Assembly (NCBI GenBank): GCA_016801845.1
Contig: CM028908.1
Coordinates: 27,109,146 to 27,173,145, forward strand
Reading direction: 5' to 3'
DNA: 64,000 nucleotides
Source of the DNA: Polydactylus sextarius
Lineage: Eukaryota; Chordata; Actinopteri; Polynemidae
Below are positions 24,480-35,259 of this stretch, one piece after another (within the stretch, counting starts at the first letter, position 1; every line of letters starts with the position of its first letter). The notes beneath the pieces were generated by a model. It worked only from the letters and a program-made list of their open reading frames with translations. It was not told where the DNA came from and did not search any database. The translations under genes were made by a program, and so were the position numbers.

Positions 24480-25130
24480 AAGTGTCAAAATACAGCTGCT
24501 TACAGCTAACGGGGCTAAGTTAGCTAACATAGCTAAGTTAGCTAATATAGTTAAGTTAGCTAATGTAGCTACACTAGCTGAAGTAGCTAAGTTAGCTGAC
24601 ATGGCTATGATAACTAACATAGCTATGTAAGCTAACGTAGCTATGTAAGCTGACGTAGCTACGTTAGCTGAAGTAGCTAAGCTACCTGACATAGCTAAGT
24701 TAGTTGATGTCGCTAAGTTAGCTGATGTGGCTAAGCTAGCTAATATAACTAAATCACCTAAGATATTAACATTAGCTAACATATCTAAATTATATTTATG
24801 CTAATGTAGCAATGTTAGCTAATAGCACAAGTAACTGGTTGGTCGAATCTGTCCCAGGCAGCTTAGTTAGCTGAAGTTAAGCTACGTTGGCTAAATTAGC
24901 CAACACAGCTAAATTACGTAAAGTTAGCTAACATATCTAAATTAGCAACGTTAGCTACATTAGATAGAAGCACTTAGCTAGTCGGTCATATCCATCCCAG
25001 GCAGCTCAGTTAACTTAAGTGGCTAAATAAGCTAAGTTAGCTAACATAGCCAATTTTAGTTGAAGTAGCTAATTTTGATAAAATAACTAAATAATCTAAG
25101 TTAGCAAAGGTACATAAATAAGCTAATTCA
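24480..25130. repeat. AGCTAA satellite-like DNA after eif6
   Basis: Repeated GTTAGCTAA, CATAGCTAA and GTAGCTAAG words with a loose 12-bp period in the left half. It lies either in the eif6 3' UTR or, more plausibly, in a terminal intron. Confidence 0.82.
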
Positions 25131-25178
25131 ATCAGCAGTCAAGTTAGCGTCAGTATGTTAATGTGTGAGTGTTAAAGC

Positions 25179-25206
<28 letters not shown>
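25179..25206. repeat. (GT)n directly after eif6 exon 5
   Basis: On the gene strand a CGCGCACAC...CA run begins within about 5 nt of the GTGACG that overlaps the annotated stop. It is placed like the other CA tracts next to 5' splice sites in this window. Confidence 0.92.
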
Positions 25207-25209
<3 letters not shown>

Positions 25210-27256
25210 TCACCTGTCGATCAGAGAGTCCCTCATACTCGTAGCGATGGCCGACGGCTGCGCGGCGTCGCTCAGTCTGAAGACGCTCTCGATGACGCTG
25301 AGCTCGGTGCTGGTGGTGTCGAGGCCACAGAAGGCGCACCAGTCGTTCACCACCATCCCCGCCGCGATGACATCACTGCCCCGGTTCACGGTGCCGGCCT
25401 GTGACAGGAAGTCCTCGTTAGCGTTAGCGTTAGCTGAAGCATTTCAGTTGCACGGTGGTCGTCGACCCACTCACCACCAGAGGAACCTGCAGCAGACTGG
25501 ACAGCTCGTCCTGGTCCTCGATGGAGGTCTTGGGGTGAACCAGACCGCCCTGGTTACTGAAGGCACAGTACGAACCCACCAGGACCTGATCCGCCACCGT
25601 CTGACGGAAAACCTCCACCTTCAGGGTGTCGGCCAGGATCTCCTCCGTCTCCTGAGACACGAGGTAATAAACTGTTACAGTCGCTGAGTTCATATCATGA
25701 TGTTTATGTGGAAATTAAACCTTTACATTTATTATTATTTATTCAACTATTCTATTTATTCTATCATATTATTTATTCTGTTTATTGTTTTAATTTTTCA
25801 AACATTTATTTTATATTTCATTTCATTTTTATTAATTAAATTATTCATCCTGTTAGTCTGTTCTCACTGTCTACTTCCTGTCATGTGACGTGTCATGTGA
25901 CTGACCCTGTCCAGGTCGGGGTGGACCAGCGCTACGTAGTCGTTACAGGCGATGACGTTGCCGAGCGCCGACAGTCGCTCCTCGACTCTCTGGATCCTGA
26001 CGGAGTCGGGGAGACTGTTCCTGACGTGTTGCAGCTCCTGATCCGTCGTGTTGTTGGGAACCAGGAGGCCGTGGCGGTTTCCTTGACGACGGGGAAACAA
26101 CAACAACAACGTCACACACGAGAAGACAGACACAGAGCTGGAGAAGAGTGTGTGTGTGTTTGAGTGTGTGTGTGTTTGAGTGTGTGTGTGTGTGTGTGTG
26201 TGACTGACCGACACACATCCTCCCGATGATGCGACATCCTGCGATGGAGGCGTGAACCACTGGGATGGTTTCTGACAGTTCACCTTCAAACACACTGACA
26301 CAAACAACAACAGCTTTGTTTACAAACTGACAAACACACACAAACACACACAGAAGCTTTAACCCACGAAACGACACATTTTAGTGTTTTAGTCAAAGAA
26401 AAATTAATGATCAGATGCTGAATAACGTTAGCGTGGCTAGGCTAGCTGAGGAGATGCTAACTCAGAATTGTTCTCAGAACTCGCAAGAAGTTTTACAAGA
26501 GTTAGCATCTTTAAAAGTTAGCATCTTAAGAGTTAGCATCATGAGGTTTAATTCTCCACATTCACGTCTTCAGCAGCTGCTAGCGTATGTGTCTGTCAAC
26601 TGGAGACGATGACATCACACTTAAGTGTCGATAGTTTTGCAAATCACCACTGATTTTTAGTATTGATTAGTATCTGATAAACACAACTCTGAAGTGTGAT
26701 ATTGATAAATATCATCAACAACATCATATTGTTATTTTACACCTCCAGCAGCGACTCGACCGAAGATAAAACCGTCTCATCTTGTTCAGTCGGGTCCTAA
26801 TTGAACTATTGATTTTCTCTTATTTCCTGTTTATCAGTAAAAATTAACAGCTTTATTTCACAATAAAATCTCCTGGAGTTTCACCGAGGTGAGGGCTTTT
26901 ATTTTGAAGCTGCAGCAGCAGGAAGTAGTTACAGTCACCGTCACCATGGAGACGACAGTCCACACCTGATTCACGTCATTAAATCAAAGTTTAATCTAAA
27001 GTTTCCTCATAAAGCGACAGCAGCTCAGGTCACGTGGTCTCCGGTTACACTCTGATGACATCAGCCGACCAAGTCCGGGTCCAGGTCCAGATCTAGGTTC
27101 GACTCCAGGTCCAGACTCGAACCCGGTCTAAGGACTGTGAGGGTCTCACCTGTAGAAGTTCTCGGAGCCTCCTATCGCCACCAGACAGTAGGTGTTGGTG
27201 AGTTTAGCGAAGCAGCCGACCTCGTTGTTTTTCTCAAACGACGCTCTGACCGCCAT
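25210..27256 (-). CDS. eif6: Eukaryotic translation initiation factor 6
   Basis: Five coding exons on the minus strand: 27150-27256, 26209-26294, 25906-26081, 25475-25651 and 25210-25398. They total 735 nt, 244 aa plus stop (human 245). The protein starts MAVRASFEKNNEVGCFAKL and keeps the hallmark blocks IIGRMCVGNRHGLLVPNN, GNVIACNDYVALVHPDLD, NQGGLVHPKTSIEDQDELSS and GMVVNDWCAFCGLDTT. It forms the five-fold pseudosymmetric eIF6 pentein fold, binds the 60S subunit, blocks premature 40S joining, and is released by SBDS/EFL1 in ribosome maturation. ATG at 27256 gives the canonical N terminus. The end reads ATSMRDSLIDR-stop, whereas mammals end DSLIDSLT. The stop overlaps a good donor (AG|GTGACG), so the true last residues may lie on a further exon. 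A non-coding first exon probably ends with the donor at about 27557. Confidence 0.97.
26148..26202. repeat. (GT)n directly after eif6 exon 2
   Basis: On the gene strand this is a CA-rich tract. It starts 6 nt after the exon 2 donor (GTCAGT at 26208) and is interrupted by TCAAA. Confidence 0.92.
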
Positions 27257-27539
27257 GACACTTCACTGTCACTGCTGCTGATCCTGGACCAGCGGAGAGA
27301 CCCGGAGTTAAAACGACATCACGATATAAAGTCACATCACGTTATAACGTCACACATCAAACACACTCTCCGTTAATCACCGGTTTAACTGTCTGAACGG
27401 AGCTAACCGGCTACAACCGGAGTTCACCGTTTTACAACCGTTTGGTCCCGGTGGAGCAGCGGTGAAAACGTCCGGTTAACTTTCACGTTTCTCCGGTGAA
27501 AAAGTTCCGACTGACGCCGCTGAAACGTTTGTTAACACA

Positions 27540-27690
27540 TAAATTAACGATACTCACCGAAGAAATGTCTGGAGAAAGAGTCGGAGCAAGTTCCGCGGCC
27601 TCCAAACGTGTGTGGTGATTCCCCCTGAACCCCACGTGTTCTCTTCCGCTTCGGTCAGTTGACGTGATGACGTCAGGACGTCAGGACGTA
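27540..27690 (-). promoter_or_regulatory. eif6: eif6 promoter and non-coding first exon
   Basis: On the minus strand a 5' UTR exon seems to end at the donor CTTCG|GTGAGTATCG (about 27557). The upstream CpG-rich block carries ATGACGTCAG with TGACGTCA at 27668-27675 and GACGTCAGGACGT copies beside it. Confidence 0.55.
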
Positions 27691-28599
27691 CGTTTTTATT
27701 TACTGACTAATTTCAACGGAATTTTGTATAAATTTAAACATTATTTTAACACAAATACAACGATTTATATATCTATTATTACCAATCACATTTTTATTAA
27801 TATTTATATTTTATTTTATAGTTTATTTATTGAACGTTTTATTATTGTTTTTTTTATTATGTATTACTTATTTGTTTTATTATTATTATTCTGTTCATAT
27901 TCTGTGTTCTGTTGAATTTGTAAAAACAAAAATGTGATGCAATAAAAATATGATTAGAAAAATATGAATAAAATAAATAATTGTGTTTCTTTAGATAATT
28001 TTAAAAAAATTAAATATTAACAACTTTTATAAAAAAGAAAGTTTCTTGGGAAAAAAATATTTATTTAAATTAAAGTTTAATTTCCTTGTAGTTTTATTTC
28101 CTGATTTTGTTTTTAGACATGTTTATATATTATTTTATAGTTTGATTATGTTTTTGATAAATAAATAAATTCAATAAATATATAAACAACAAGAATTAAA
28201 AAAACAACAAACAAACAGGAAATAATGTTTGAACATCGGTTTTAAAACAGATAATTATCTGACAAAAATTCTGCCCTAAATATTTTTAAATTAATCATTT
28301 TAATTATTTTATTTTTTCTATAAAACAGTGTTTTTCATGACTGGAATAAATATTATAAACATTATAAATTGTAATTATTGTTTTTTAATGTTCAATGGCA
28401 ACAACTGATATTGAATCTGTTTGTTAAATTAAATTAAAATTATTTTTCTTATTGATTATTAATATTATTAACAGGAGGTATAAATGTAAAAAAAAAAAAA
28501 AAAATGGTTATTTTCTGTCACATTAATTTATCTTCATGTTTTTATCAAACATAATTAATATGTGTGTGAGCGTGCTCTTGCACGAGCCATAGAAAAAAG
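27691..28599. other. AT-rich spacer
   Basis: Extremely AT-rich with poly-A near 28490 and no recognisable gene. It separates the eif6 promoter from the next CpG-rich block. Confidence 0.55.
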
Positions 28600-28800
28600 G
28601 TAAATAAAAAAAAAACCTGCATAGCAACTGCAGCGTCCTCCTCCTCTTCTCCGCTCGCGCAGCTCTGAGCCAATCACGTCCACCGGCTCCGCGTGACGTC
28701 TTGTTTGTTGACACTTCCATTAGCTCGCTACCTGTGTGACGTCACTGCAGCGGGTTGGGCGGGGGTGAGAGGAAGAGGAGACGAAGATCGTGTAGATAAA
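28600..28800. promoter_or_regulatory. CpG-rich candidate promoter with two TGACGTC sites
   Basis: A GC-rich island in AT-rich surroundings with GCGTGACGTCTTG near 28691 and a perfect TGACGTCA at 28737-28744. No gene starts next to it, so it could be a distal promoter for mmp24os or an unannotated transcript. Confidence 0.35.
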
Positions 28801-28909
28801 GATTAAGGTCTCACTCTTCTGAGTTTTTCTCGGTTTCACATTAAATCTTAATTATTAAACATGATAAAATCAGTTTTTTTCTGAAGATATCATTGTGTGA
28901 GCTGTTGAA

Positions 28910-29700
28910 TATGGTTTCTGATGAGTCTTAGACTGTAAATAAAGATGGCCGACATGACAAGATTCATTGTTTTTTGACAAACAGAAGAAAGAAAAAAATG
29001 TCACATTTGTTTTCAGTTGCCTGGAGATTTTAAATTGTAAAAATTCAACTAAGAAAATCATATGTTTTCAACTTTTGAATGTTTGAGAATGCAGTAATAA
29101 AATCCAAGATGGCTGCCGTGCATATGTAACAAAAAGGAAGACGCTATATTATCACACACACATAAAAAAACAACTTTACATTTTTTTCTTGTGCGCTTTG
29201 GACTCATAGAGACCAGAAATTGGAAAATTCCAACAAAAAATGACTTGAAACTTTGCTGGAAATACAGTAATAAAATCAAAGATGGCTGCTGTGCATGTCA
29301 ACAAAAGGTAGATGTCAGATTATACAATTTTCTCTTATTTGTGTCTAATTAAATATATAAATACACACTATCAATAAATATGCTCCTTGAAAACACTATA
29401 ACTATTGAATTTGACTTCAAAGTTCAACTGAGAAAGTCTAAAATATTAAATTTTGAATCTTTGTGGACGCAGCATTAAAATCCAAGATGGCCGCCATGCT
29501 CGTCAACAAATTATTAGCATTTTTGTCCAACTTGTGTCCCATTAAATTATTAACACACACAGTACTGTCCAACTCATTTATATGGACATAATGTTATATT
29601 GTTTATATGAGGGGGAAAATAACGCATAATTCATCATTATAAAATGCTAGTTTTGCTAGCTTTTTCTGTCCTGGTGTGTATGGCAGCCATCTTGGATTTT
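28910..29700. repeat. Degenerate ~180-bp tandem repeat carrying YY1-like motifs
   Basis: Units of about 170-200 bp repeat the phrase ATTAAAATCCAAGATGGCNGCC and the flanking TTCAACTGAGAAAATC. The motif AAGATGGC(C/T)G occurs at 28943, 29107, 29279 and 29485, and in reverse (GGCAGCCATCTTGG) at 29682. AAGATGGCGGC is the YY1 consensus. Units have diverged and carry small deletions. Confidence 0.7.
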
Positions 29701-29819
29701 AATACAAAAACACCAAATTATTTCAGTTGAAAATTCACCGTTTTTGACTCTAGATTAAATTAAATTGTGACATGTGACATTTTTCTGTTTTTTATTTGTT
29801 TTTGTGTCTGTAGCTAAGA

Positions 29820-30150
29820 AGAAGAAGACGCTTCCCGCGTTTTTGTGTTGGAGATTACGCGACTCGCGTCTGACGTCATCAACCAGCGCCATCTTTACCA
29901 AAACAACAACAGTTTATCTAGCTGTGTCGTAGCTAGCTTGCGTTGTGTAAAGAATAAGAAAAAACACACCGAGTGAGGTGTCTTTACGTCGGACAGACGA
30001 TCTGTGGAGGGATCCGCTTCACAGACTCGTCGAGTCGGGGAACTCTGCCTGGAAACACCGTAAACTAAACCGGAACCGGAGGACAGACCGACGGAGACGG
30101 AGCCACCGGCCTCGTGGGCTGCGAACGTGGGGGTCGATTAGGTTTGATGA
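29820..30150. promoter_or_regulatory. CpG-rich candidate promoter, possibly of mmp24os
   Basis: A CpG-dense block with TGACGTCA at 29871-29878 and GCGCCATCTTTACC (inverse YY1-like) at about 29887. The mmp24os coding exon at 34463 starts behind a splice acceptor, so an upstream 5' exon must exist. This island 4.5 kb upstream is the best-placed plus-strand candidate. Confidence 0.4.
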
Positions 30151-30160
30151 AATTAATATG

Positions 30161-30161
<1 letters not shown>

Positions 30162-30200
<39 letters not shown>
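30162..30200. repeat. (CA)n microsatellite
   Basis: A CA run of about 39 bp directly after the CpG-rich block. Confidence 0.95.
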
Positions 30201-30204
<4 letters not shown>

Positions 30205-30599
30205 GGCGGAGCTCACTGTTGTAAACATGTCACATATTTTCAGTTTTATCTCAATAATGTCAGATTTTTACTCAGTTTAGTTTAAATCACATTATGTCAC
30301 AATTTTACATTATTAACAAATATAACATCGTTATATTACATCTTATATATTAAATAGTCACATTAAAGTCTTAAAGACACAGCAACACAAACAAGTGTTA
30401 TTATATTAATAACCTGAAATTGTGACATGTTATTATGTATTTTTAGTTAAATAGTAAATTAATTGTCATAAACATTATAAAATAAGGTCATTTTACATCA
30501 TTTACAACATCAAAATCCTTCAAACGTTCAGTTTATTCTCATAAAAGCCTCAAATCGTCCACATTAAAGAAGCTAGAACCAATAAATATTGATTAATAT

Positions 30600-30810
30600 T
30601 GATTTAATTAATTAATCGCTGATCTATCAGCTGGAAACACACCGTCCTGATTTAGTGATACTTATTTCTTTAAGCGGAAGAAGAATAAAGCTGAGGCAAA
30701 CTCATTTAAATCAAATCAATAATGTAGATAGGGTGTAATTAATCTGCCGGCGTGAACGTATTTATCTTCATTAGTTCCTGGCGACAGTGTTTCGCTTTAT
30801 TTACTGAAAG
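30600..30810. other. Candidate conserved non-coding element
   Basis: High-complexity, repeat-free sequence with homeodomain-type words (GTGTAATTAATCTG, ATTAATTAATCG) and no open frame. It stands out from the degenerate DNA around it. Function is not known; the call rests on texture only. Confidence 0.3.
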
Positions 30811-31056
30811 AAACAGGATGAATTTGTACAGGTGGGTTCAGTCAAACACGAACAAGAACAGGAGGAAAAAAGATGAAGAGGATGATGATTCAAAACAAAA
30901 CAGTATCTGACAGAGAGAGAGAGAGAGGTGGGTCTATATTTAGCTGAGCTCGCTCGCTCTTCGTCCAGCTGCTCAGACAAACAGCTGGCGAGAGGCGGAG
31001 CGGCACTACAACGCTACAAACACAGCTCCAGAGGCTCTTTGAGTTCATGAATGAAG

Positions 31057-31174
<118 letters not shown>

Positions 31175-31494
31175 ACTCCTTCATCATCTGTTCCACTTCA
31201 ACACCGACACAATAAAATCTGTTTCACTGGAAGGAAGAAAGTAATAAGAGCAGCCGCCACATTTCTCTAAAGTGCTTGTTCAGTTTTATTGAAGAGAGAA
31301 CATGAGAGTTTTTACTCCATAAATTCAATCAATTACAGTCACTTCCAAGGAAATAAAACGTCCGTCAGAGAGAAGAGAGAACAGAACCAGAACCAGTCTG
31401 AGACTGATCTGAGGTTCAGAGACTCGAAGGACGTGTTTATATTTAATGTCTGACGGTCAGAGAAGTCGGTTAAAAGATAAATAGTGACTGAAAG

Positions 31495-31840
31495 AGACAA
31501 TACAAAAATACAACTACATGAAGACAGAAACAAACACACACAAAGACTTAAAAGACACAACACAGCTACAAAGAGACATATTATAACAACAAACAGAGAC
31601 TATAGCAACAAAGAGACAAAACACAAACACAAAGAGACACTCGATGGCCACAAAGAGACAGATCACAACTGCAAAGATACAAAAGACTAAAAGAAACAAT
31701 TCAACTATAAAGAGACAAACAGTCACAAAGACATATCAAGACTGCAAAGAGACAAAATACAGCTACAAAGAGACAGTTTACATCTACAAAAGAGAGAAAA
31801 CAGCTGCAAAGAGACACAAAGCGACTACAGAGAGACACCT
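31495..31840. repeat. Degenerate minisatellite, core ACAAAGAGACA
   Basis: At least ten copies of CTACAAAGAGACA-type words, spaced about 20-35 bp, all on one strand and strongly purine/A biased. The open frames on both strands follow from the repeat. Confidence 0.75.
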
Positions 31841-32299
31841 TGTGACCGCAGCTCCAGACTGGACTCAGACGTCTGTCGAGGTTTAAAAAGTCTCGTGTCC
31901 TCTCGTCTCCGTCTTCCCGTGCGTCCGCCAGACAGACTGATGTTATATCGGATGTTTTATTCACGTCTGGATTGAAGGTTAAAGCTCATAATCAACTTTT
32001 ATGTGAAAATTATCACAAGTTATTGCTTCACAGTTTTGGCCAGAAGCCGGCGGCCGTTAACACGTTTTTGAGAGACAGTTAATTTCTCATTTTAAAAAGC
32101 ATCTTTACTGCTACTAACTCTGACTTATTGACACTTTAGTTACAGTCTCCGTTTGTCACCAAACTGTCAATAAAAAACAGTTTTAATCTGAAAAGAATCA
32201 AAGATGGACGACAATAAATCAAAGACAAAACATCTGGATCAACCTACAAGTAGCCAGTTGATCGATTCATCTGATTTTCAAAACATAAACGAAGGTTCA

Positions 32300-32860
32300 A
32301 GGAGCTGTATGTAAGATATGCTAACGCTAGCTAGCTAACGTTAGCATCAACATACAACATGTAAGAATACGTCCTCGTCTTCATCCTCCTATGTTTTGAT
32401 GTCACGGGACAGGATATGAAAAGGATGTGAAATAGCTAGCATGCTAACTTCAATAGCTAGCATGCTAAATTCAAAAGTTAGCATTCAAATTAGCATCGCT
32501 TCCCTGAAGTTTGAGCAAACAGCTGTTAAAGCTAACGTTAGCATTAACGTACAAGACGTCAGAATCCATCTTCATCCTCTTGTGTTGTGGTATCATGAGA
32601 CAGGATGTGAAATAGCTAGCATGCTAACTTCAATAGCTAGCATGCTAACTTCAAGAGTTAGCATTGAAGTTAGTATCAGTTTACCGAAGTTTGAGCCAAC
32701 AGCTGTTAAAGCTAACGTTAGCAGACGAGACATCTTCATTTTCTTGTTTGTGTAATAAGAGACTATACAGGGTGTGAAATAGTTAGCATGCTAACTTCAA
32801 ATGTTAGCATTAATGTTAGAATCAGCTTCCCGAAGCTAACGTTAGCTACACAGCGATAGT
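32300..32860. repeat. Tandem repeat of 167-180 bp, about 3.3 units
   Basis: The phrase GATGTGAAATAGCTAGCATG recurs at 32423, 32603 and (as GGTGTGAAATAGTTAGCATG) 32770. Each is followed by GTTAGCATT, GAAGTTTGAGC, AACAGCTGTTAAAGCTAACG and CATCTTCATC words. A partial unit precedes the first. Confidence 0.85.
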
Positions 32861-33099
32861 AAAAACGTACATAAAGCGTATTTAACTCTTCATAAATAAC
32901 AGTTTTTCTTCCACGTTTCTGCTTTTAAACTAAATGTCTTCAGTGATTTGACCGGTTTGTTGAGTCAGTTTATCATCTGGGGCCGTCCTCGTCATCTGTG
33001 GTTTCCCAGCATGCATTACAAGCCACCGGGAAAGCTTCCACGTCTGGCACGGTGGTGGTGTAAAGTGTTACAGAGAGTAAGATGATCCCATCAGCTGGT

Positions 33100-33260
33100 G
33101 TCTGCTAAACTGATTGCATTGGGTTTGATTGGATCGGCGTCTCGGACGGATTAAAGATGTCCGAGCTGATAACCGACCCAGGCTCTGATCGCTCTCCCTC
33201 CCTCTTCCTCTCTATCGAGGCCTTTCTATCTCCGTCTACTCTCTCTTCTCTATCTCATCT
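33100..33260. other. Candidate conserved non-coding element
   Basis: Unique, GC-balanced sequence (GATTGCATTGGGTTTGATTG then GGATCGGCGTCTCGG, and GTCCGAGCTGATAACC) without an open frame or repeat, between a tandem repeat and a transposon. Low-confidence call from texture. Confidence 0.25.
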
Positions 33261-33404
33261 CACACTGCTCACATCTAAATGAAGTCTGGGTCAATCACTG
33301 ATCGTCTTCTGTCTTTTCAGTTTGACTTTTCCACCTATGGATCCTCAGGTTCAGATGTAGTCAACTCTTCAGTTAAAGAATAAAGTCTCATTTGTTTGTT
33401 TTCA

Positions 33405-34356
33405 GTCTTAAAGTGATAGTCTAAGATCTTTATCACCATGACAACGAGTCCAACTCCACCTCAACAGATATGTTACGTTGGTTGAAGTAATATCCAGTTT
33501 GACTGTCTTTTGTTTTCACAACCAAATAGTTAACAATGAAAGTAAATGGGGCAGTCAGCCAAACGTATCTAAATTGTCATTTTTTAACCACTAATAAAAG
33601 CTGAAAATATCACTTCACTGAAGGACAGCACTTAGTAATGAATAGGGTAAAAACACTACACTTAAACTGAAGTACTATAGATGTAGCTAAATTAGCTGAA
33701 ATTGCTACAAGCTAAGGTAACAAAGTTGGCTAAAGTATCAAATTAGCTAACAAGTTAAGTTGGCTGAAACAGCTGAATTAGTAAGTGAACCGAGAGTAAA
33801 AAGAAATTACAAGTCATTTACCATGTAGCGTTGCATTTATCTGGAACATGAATAGGGTCCCTACACATAAACTGAGGTATTGCTAAATTAGCTAAGGTGG
33901 CTAAGTAAGCATCAGTAAAAAGATTCATCATTTATCATTTATCTGGCTTCTTCACTGACATTCATCAACCTGTTGTTCAGTAAAATGATGAATCAGTGAA
34001 ATAATGAATCTGCTGATGTGGGAACATCCTTCATCCAGTTGTTATAAAACCAGACGTTGGGTAAGTCTTGTAAAACAGTGTTTTTAATAAACTCTGGGTT
34101 CACTTACTAAGTTATCAGTACTTCAGTGAAGTAATATTTTGAGCTTTATTAGTGGTTAAAAAATGACAATTTAGATACGTTTGGCTGACTGCCCCATTTA
34201 CTTTCATTGTTAACTATTTGGTTGTGAAAACAAAAGATGGTCAAACTGGATATTACTTCAACCAACGTAACATATCTGTTGAGGGGAGTTTGACTCTATT
34301 CATGGTGAAATAGACTCTGGTTCATGTTGCTCTGGACTGTCACTTTAATGCTAAGC
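33405..34356. mobile_element. Inverted-repeat (foldback-type) transposon, copy A
   Basis: The left arm (33405-33640) and right arm (34110-34356) are inverted copies. Both contain TACGTTTGGCTGACTGCCCC, ACCAAATAGTTAACAATGAA and AACGTAACATATCTGTTGAG or their complements. The ends read TTAAAGTGA(T/C)AGTC inward. The middle is AGCTAA-rich. Partial copies occur at 46249, 50095, 54050 and 54795. No transposase is present. Confidence 0.78.
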
Positions 34357-34479
34357 TAATGCTAATTCACGTCACATTTAATCCATCAAACCATCAGTTT
34401 TCCACCTGATTTACTGCAGCTTCACGTCGATCCTCACCCACCGTCTCTTTGTGTTTGTTCAGGTTGTAACGTGTTGACG

Positions 34480-35004
34480 ATGGGAGGAGAACAGAGTCAC
34501 GAGACGAAGACCGAGGAGAAACAAGACGAGACGCAAAAACATCAAGAGTCGACGGCCGACGCTGAGAGTCCAGGAGCTGCTGCGTCTGAAGGTGAAACGA
34601 TTAAAACACTTTAACATCAGCTGCTTCACCATGTTTGTTGACATTCATATGTGATATATCATCTCATGTTGACATAAAATCAGTTAAAACTTATTATTTA
34701 CCTTGAACAACATGGTCGACCATGTTTGTTGTTTAAAAAAAGGGGGCGTGGCTTCACTGCAATCCACTTTAGATGATGTGGAGCTCAGTGATTGGCTCGT
34801 AGACATCCAGTTAAATAAAAAAAGTGTTTCTTTTTTCCCTTAAAATGCGGCTTTAAAGTTACAAAAAAATAAAAATAAAACATGAAGCAAAAATTACTAA
34901 TTCTTTCTTCCACAGAAACGCCAGCAGAGCTGCCCCAGTGCAGGATGGGAAACAAGCAGGTGGACAACATGTGCTTCATGATCTCGTGCACCAACTGGTA
35001 TTAA
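34480..35004 (+). CDS. mmp24os: Microprotein, MMP24OS ortholog
   Basis: Two coding exons, 34480-34591 and 34916-35004, total 201 nt, or 66 aa. The donor is GAAG|GTGAAA and the acceptor TTCTTCCACAG. The ATG lies 18 nt inside an exon whose own acceptor is at 34462 (GTTTGTTCAG), so the 5' UTR is spliced. The protein starts MGGEQSHETKTEEK, has a Glu/Gln/Lys-rich disordered middle, and ends VDNMCFMISCTNWY. From memory, the human MMP24OS microprotein (about 70 aa) begins MGAQLS and ends FLIACTSWY. The matching ends and the position next to mmp24, in convergent orientation, support orthology. Gly2 with Ser6 fits an N-myristoylation signal, so membrane anchoring is inferred. No molecular function is known to me. 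AATAAAATAAA lies at 35236-35247. Too short for most gene finders. Confidence 0.82.
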
Positions 35005-35007
35005 ACC

Positions 35008-35065
35008 GGTCCCGGACCGGTCCTGGACCGGTCCTGGACTGGTCCTGGACCAGTCCCGGACTGGA
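35008..35065. repeat. CCGGTCCTGGA minisatellite in mmp24os 3' UTR
   Basis: About five units of GACCGGTCCTG (11-12 bp) start 3 nt after the mmp24os stop codon. Complementary units (GGACCGGTCC) could form a hairpin. Confidence 0.8.
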
Positions 35066-35235
35066 TGAGATGGATGAATCTGGAGTTAAAGGACAGATAA
35101 TCAATAATAATCAATTCCTTCAACTTTTTATTGTTGCACTTTTGTTTAAAATGTTAGAAATGCTTCATGTGAACTTACAAGAACCACAACAGTTTGACAG
35201 AATTGGAGCCAATCATTTGCTTTATTTGCTGTAAA

Positions 35236-35247
35236 TAAAATAAAGAT
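35236..35247 (+). promoter_or_regulatory. mmp24os: mmp24os polyadenylation signal
   Basis: Overlapping AATAAA hexamers lie about 235 bp after the stop, followed by a GT-rich TTTAGTTTGTTAGTTTTG downstream element. Confidence 0.65.
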
Positions 35248-35259
35248 GTTTAGTTTGTT

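Noticed and set aside
24411..24782. 123-codon frame rich in LATSANLA
   Set aside because: It is a translation of the AGCTAA satellite.
32441..32755. 104-codon frame with internal repeats (MLTSIASML...)
   Set aside because: The periodicity is that of the 180-bp DNA tandem repeat, and units of 167 bp break the frame.
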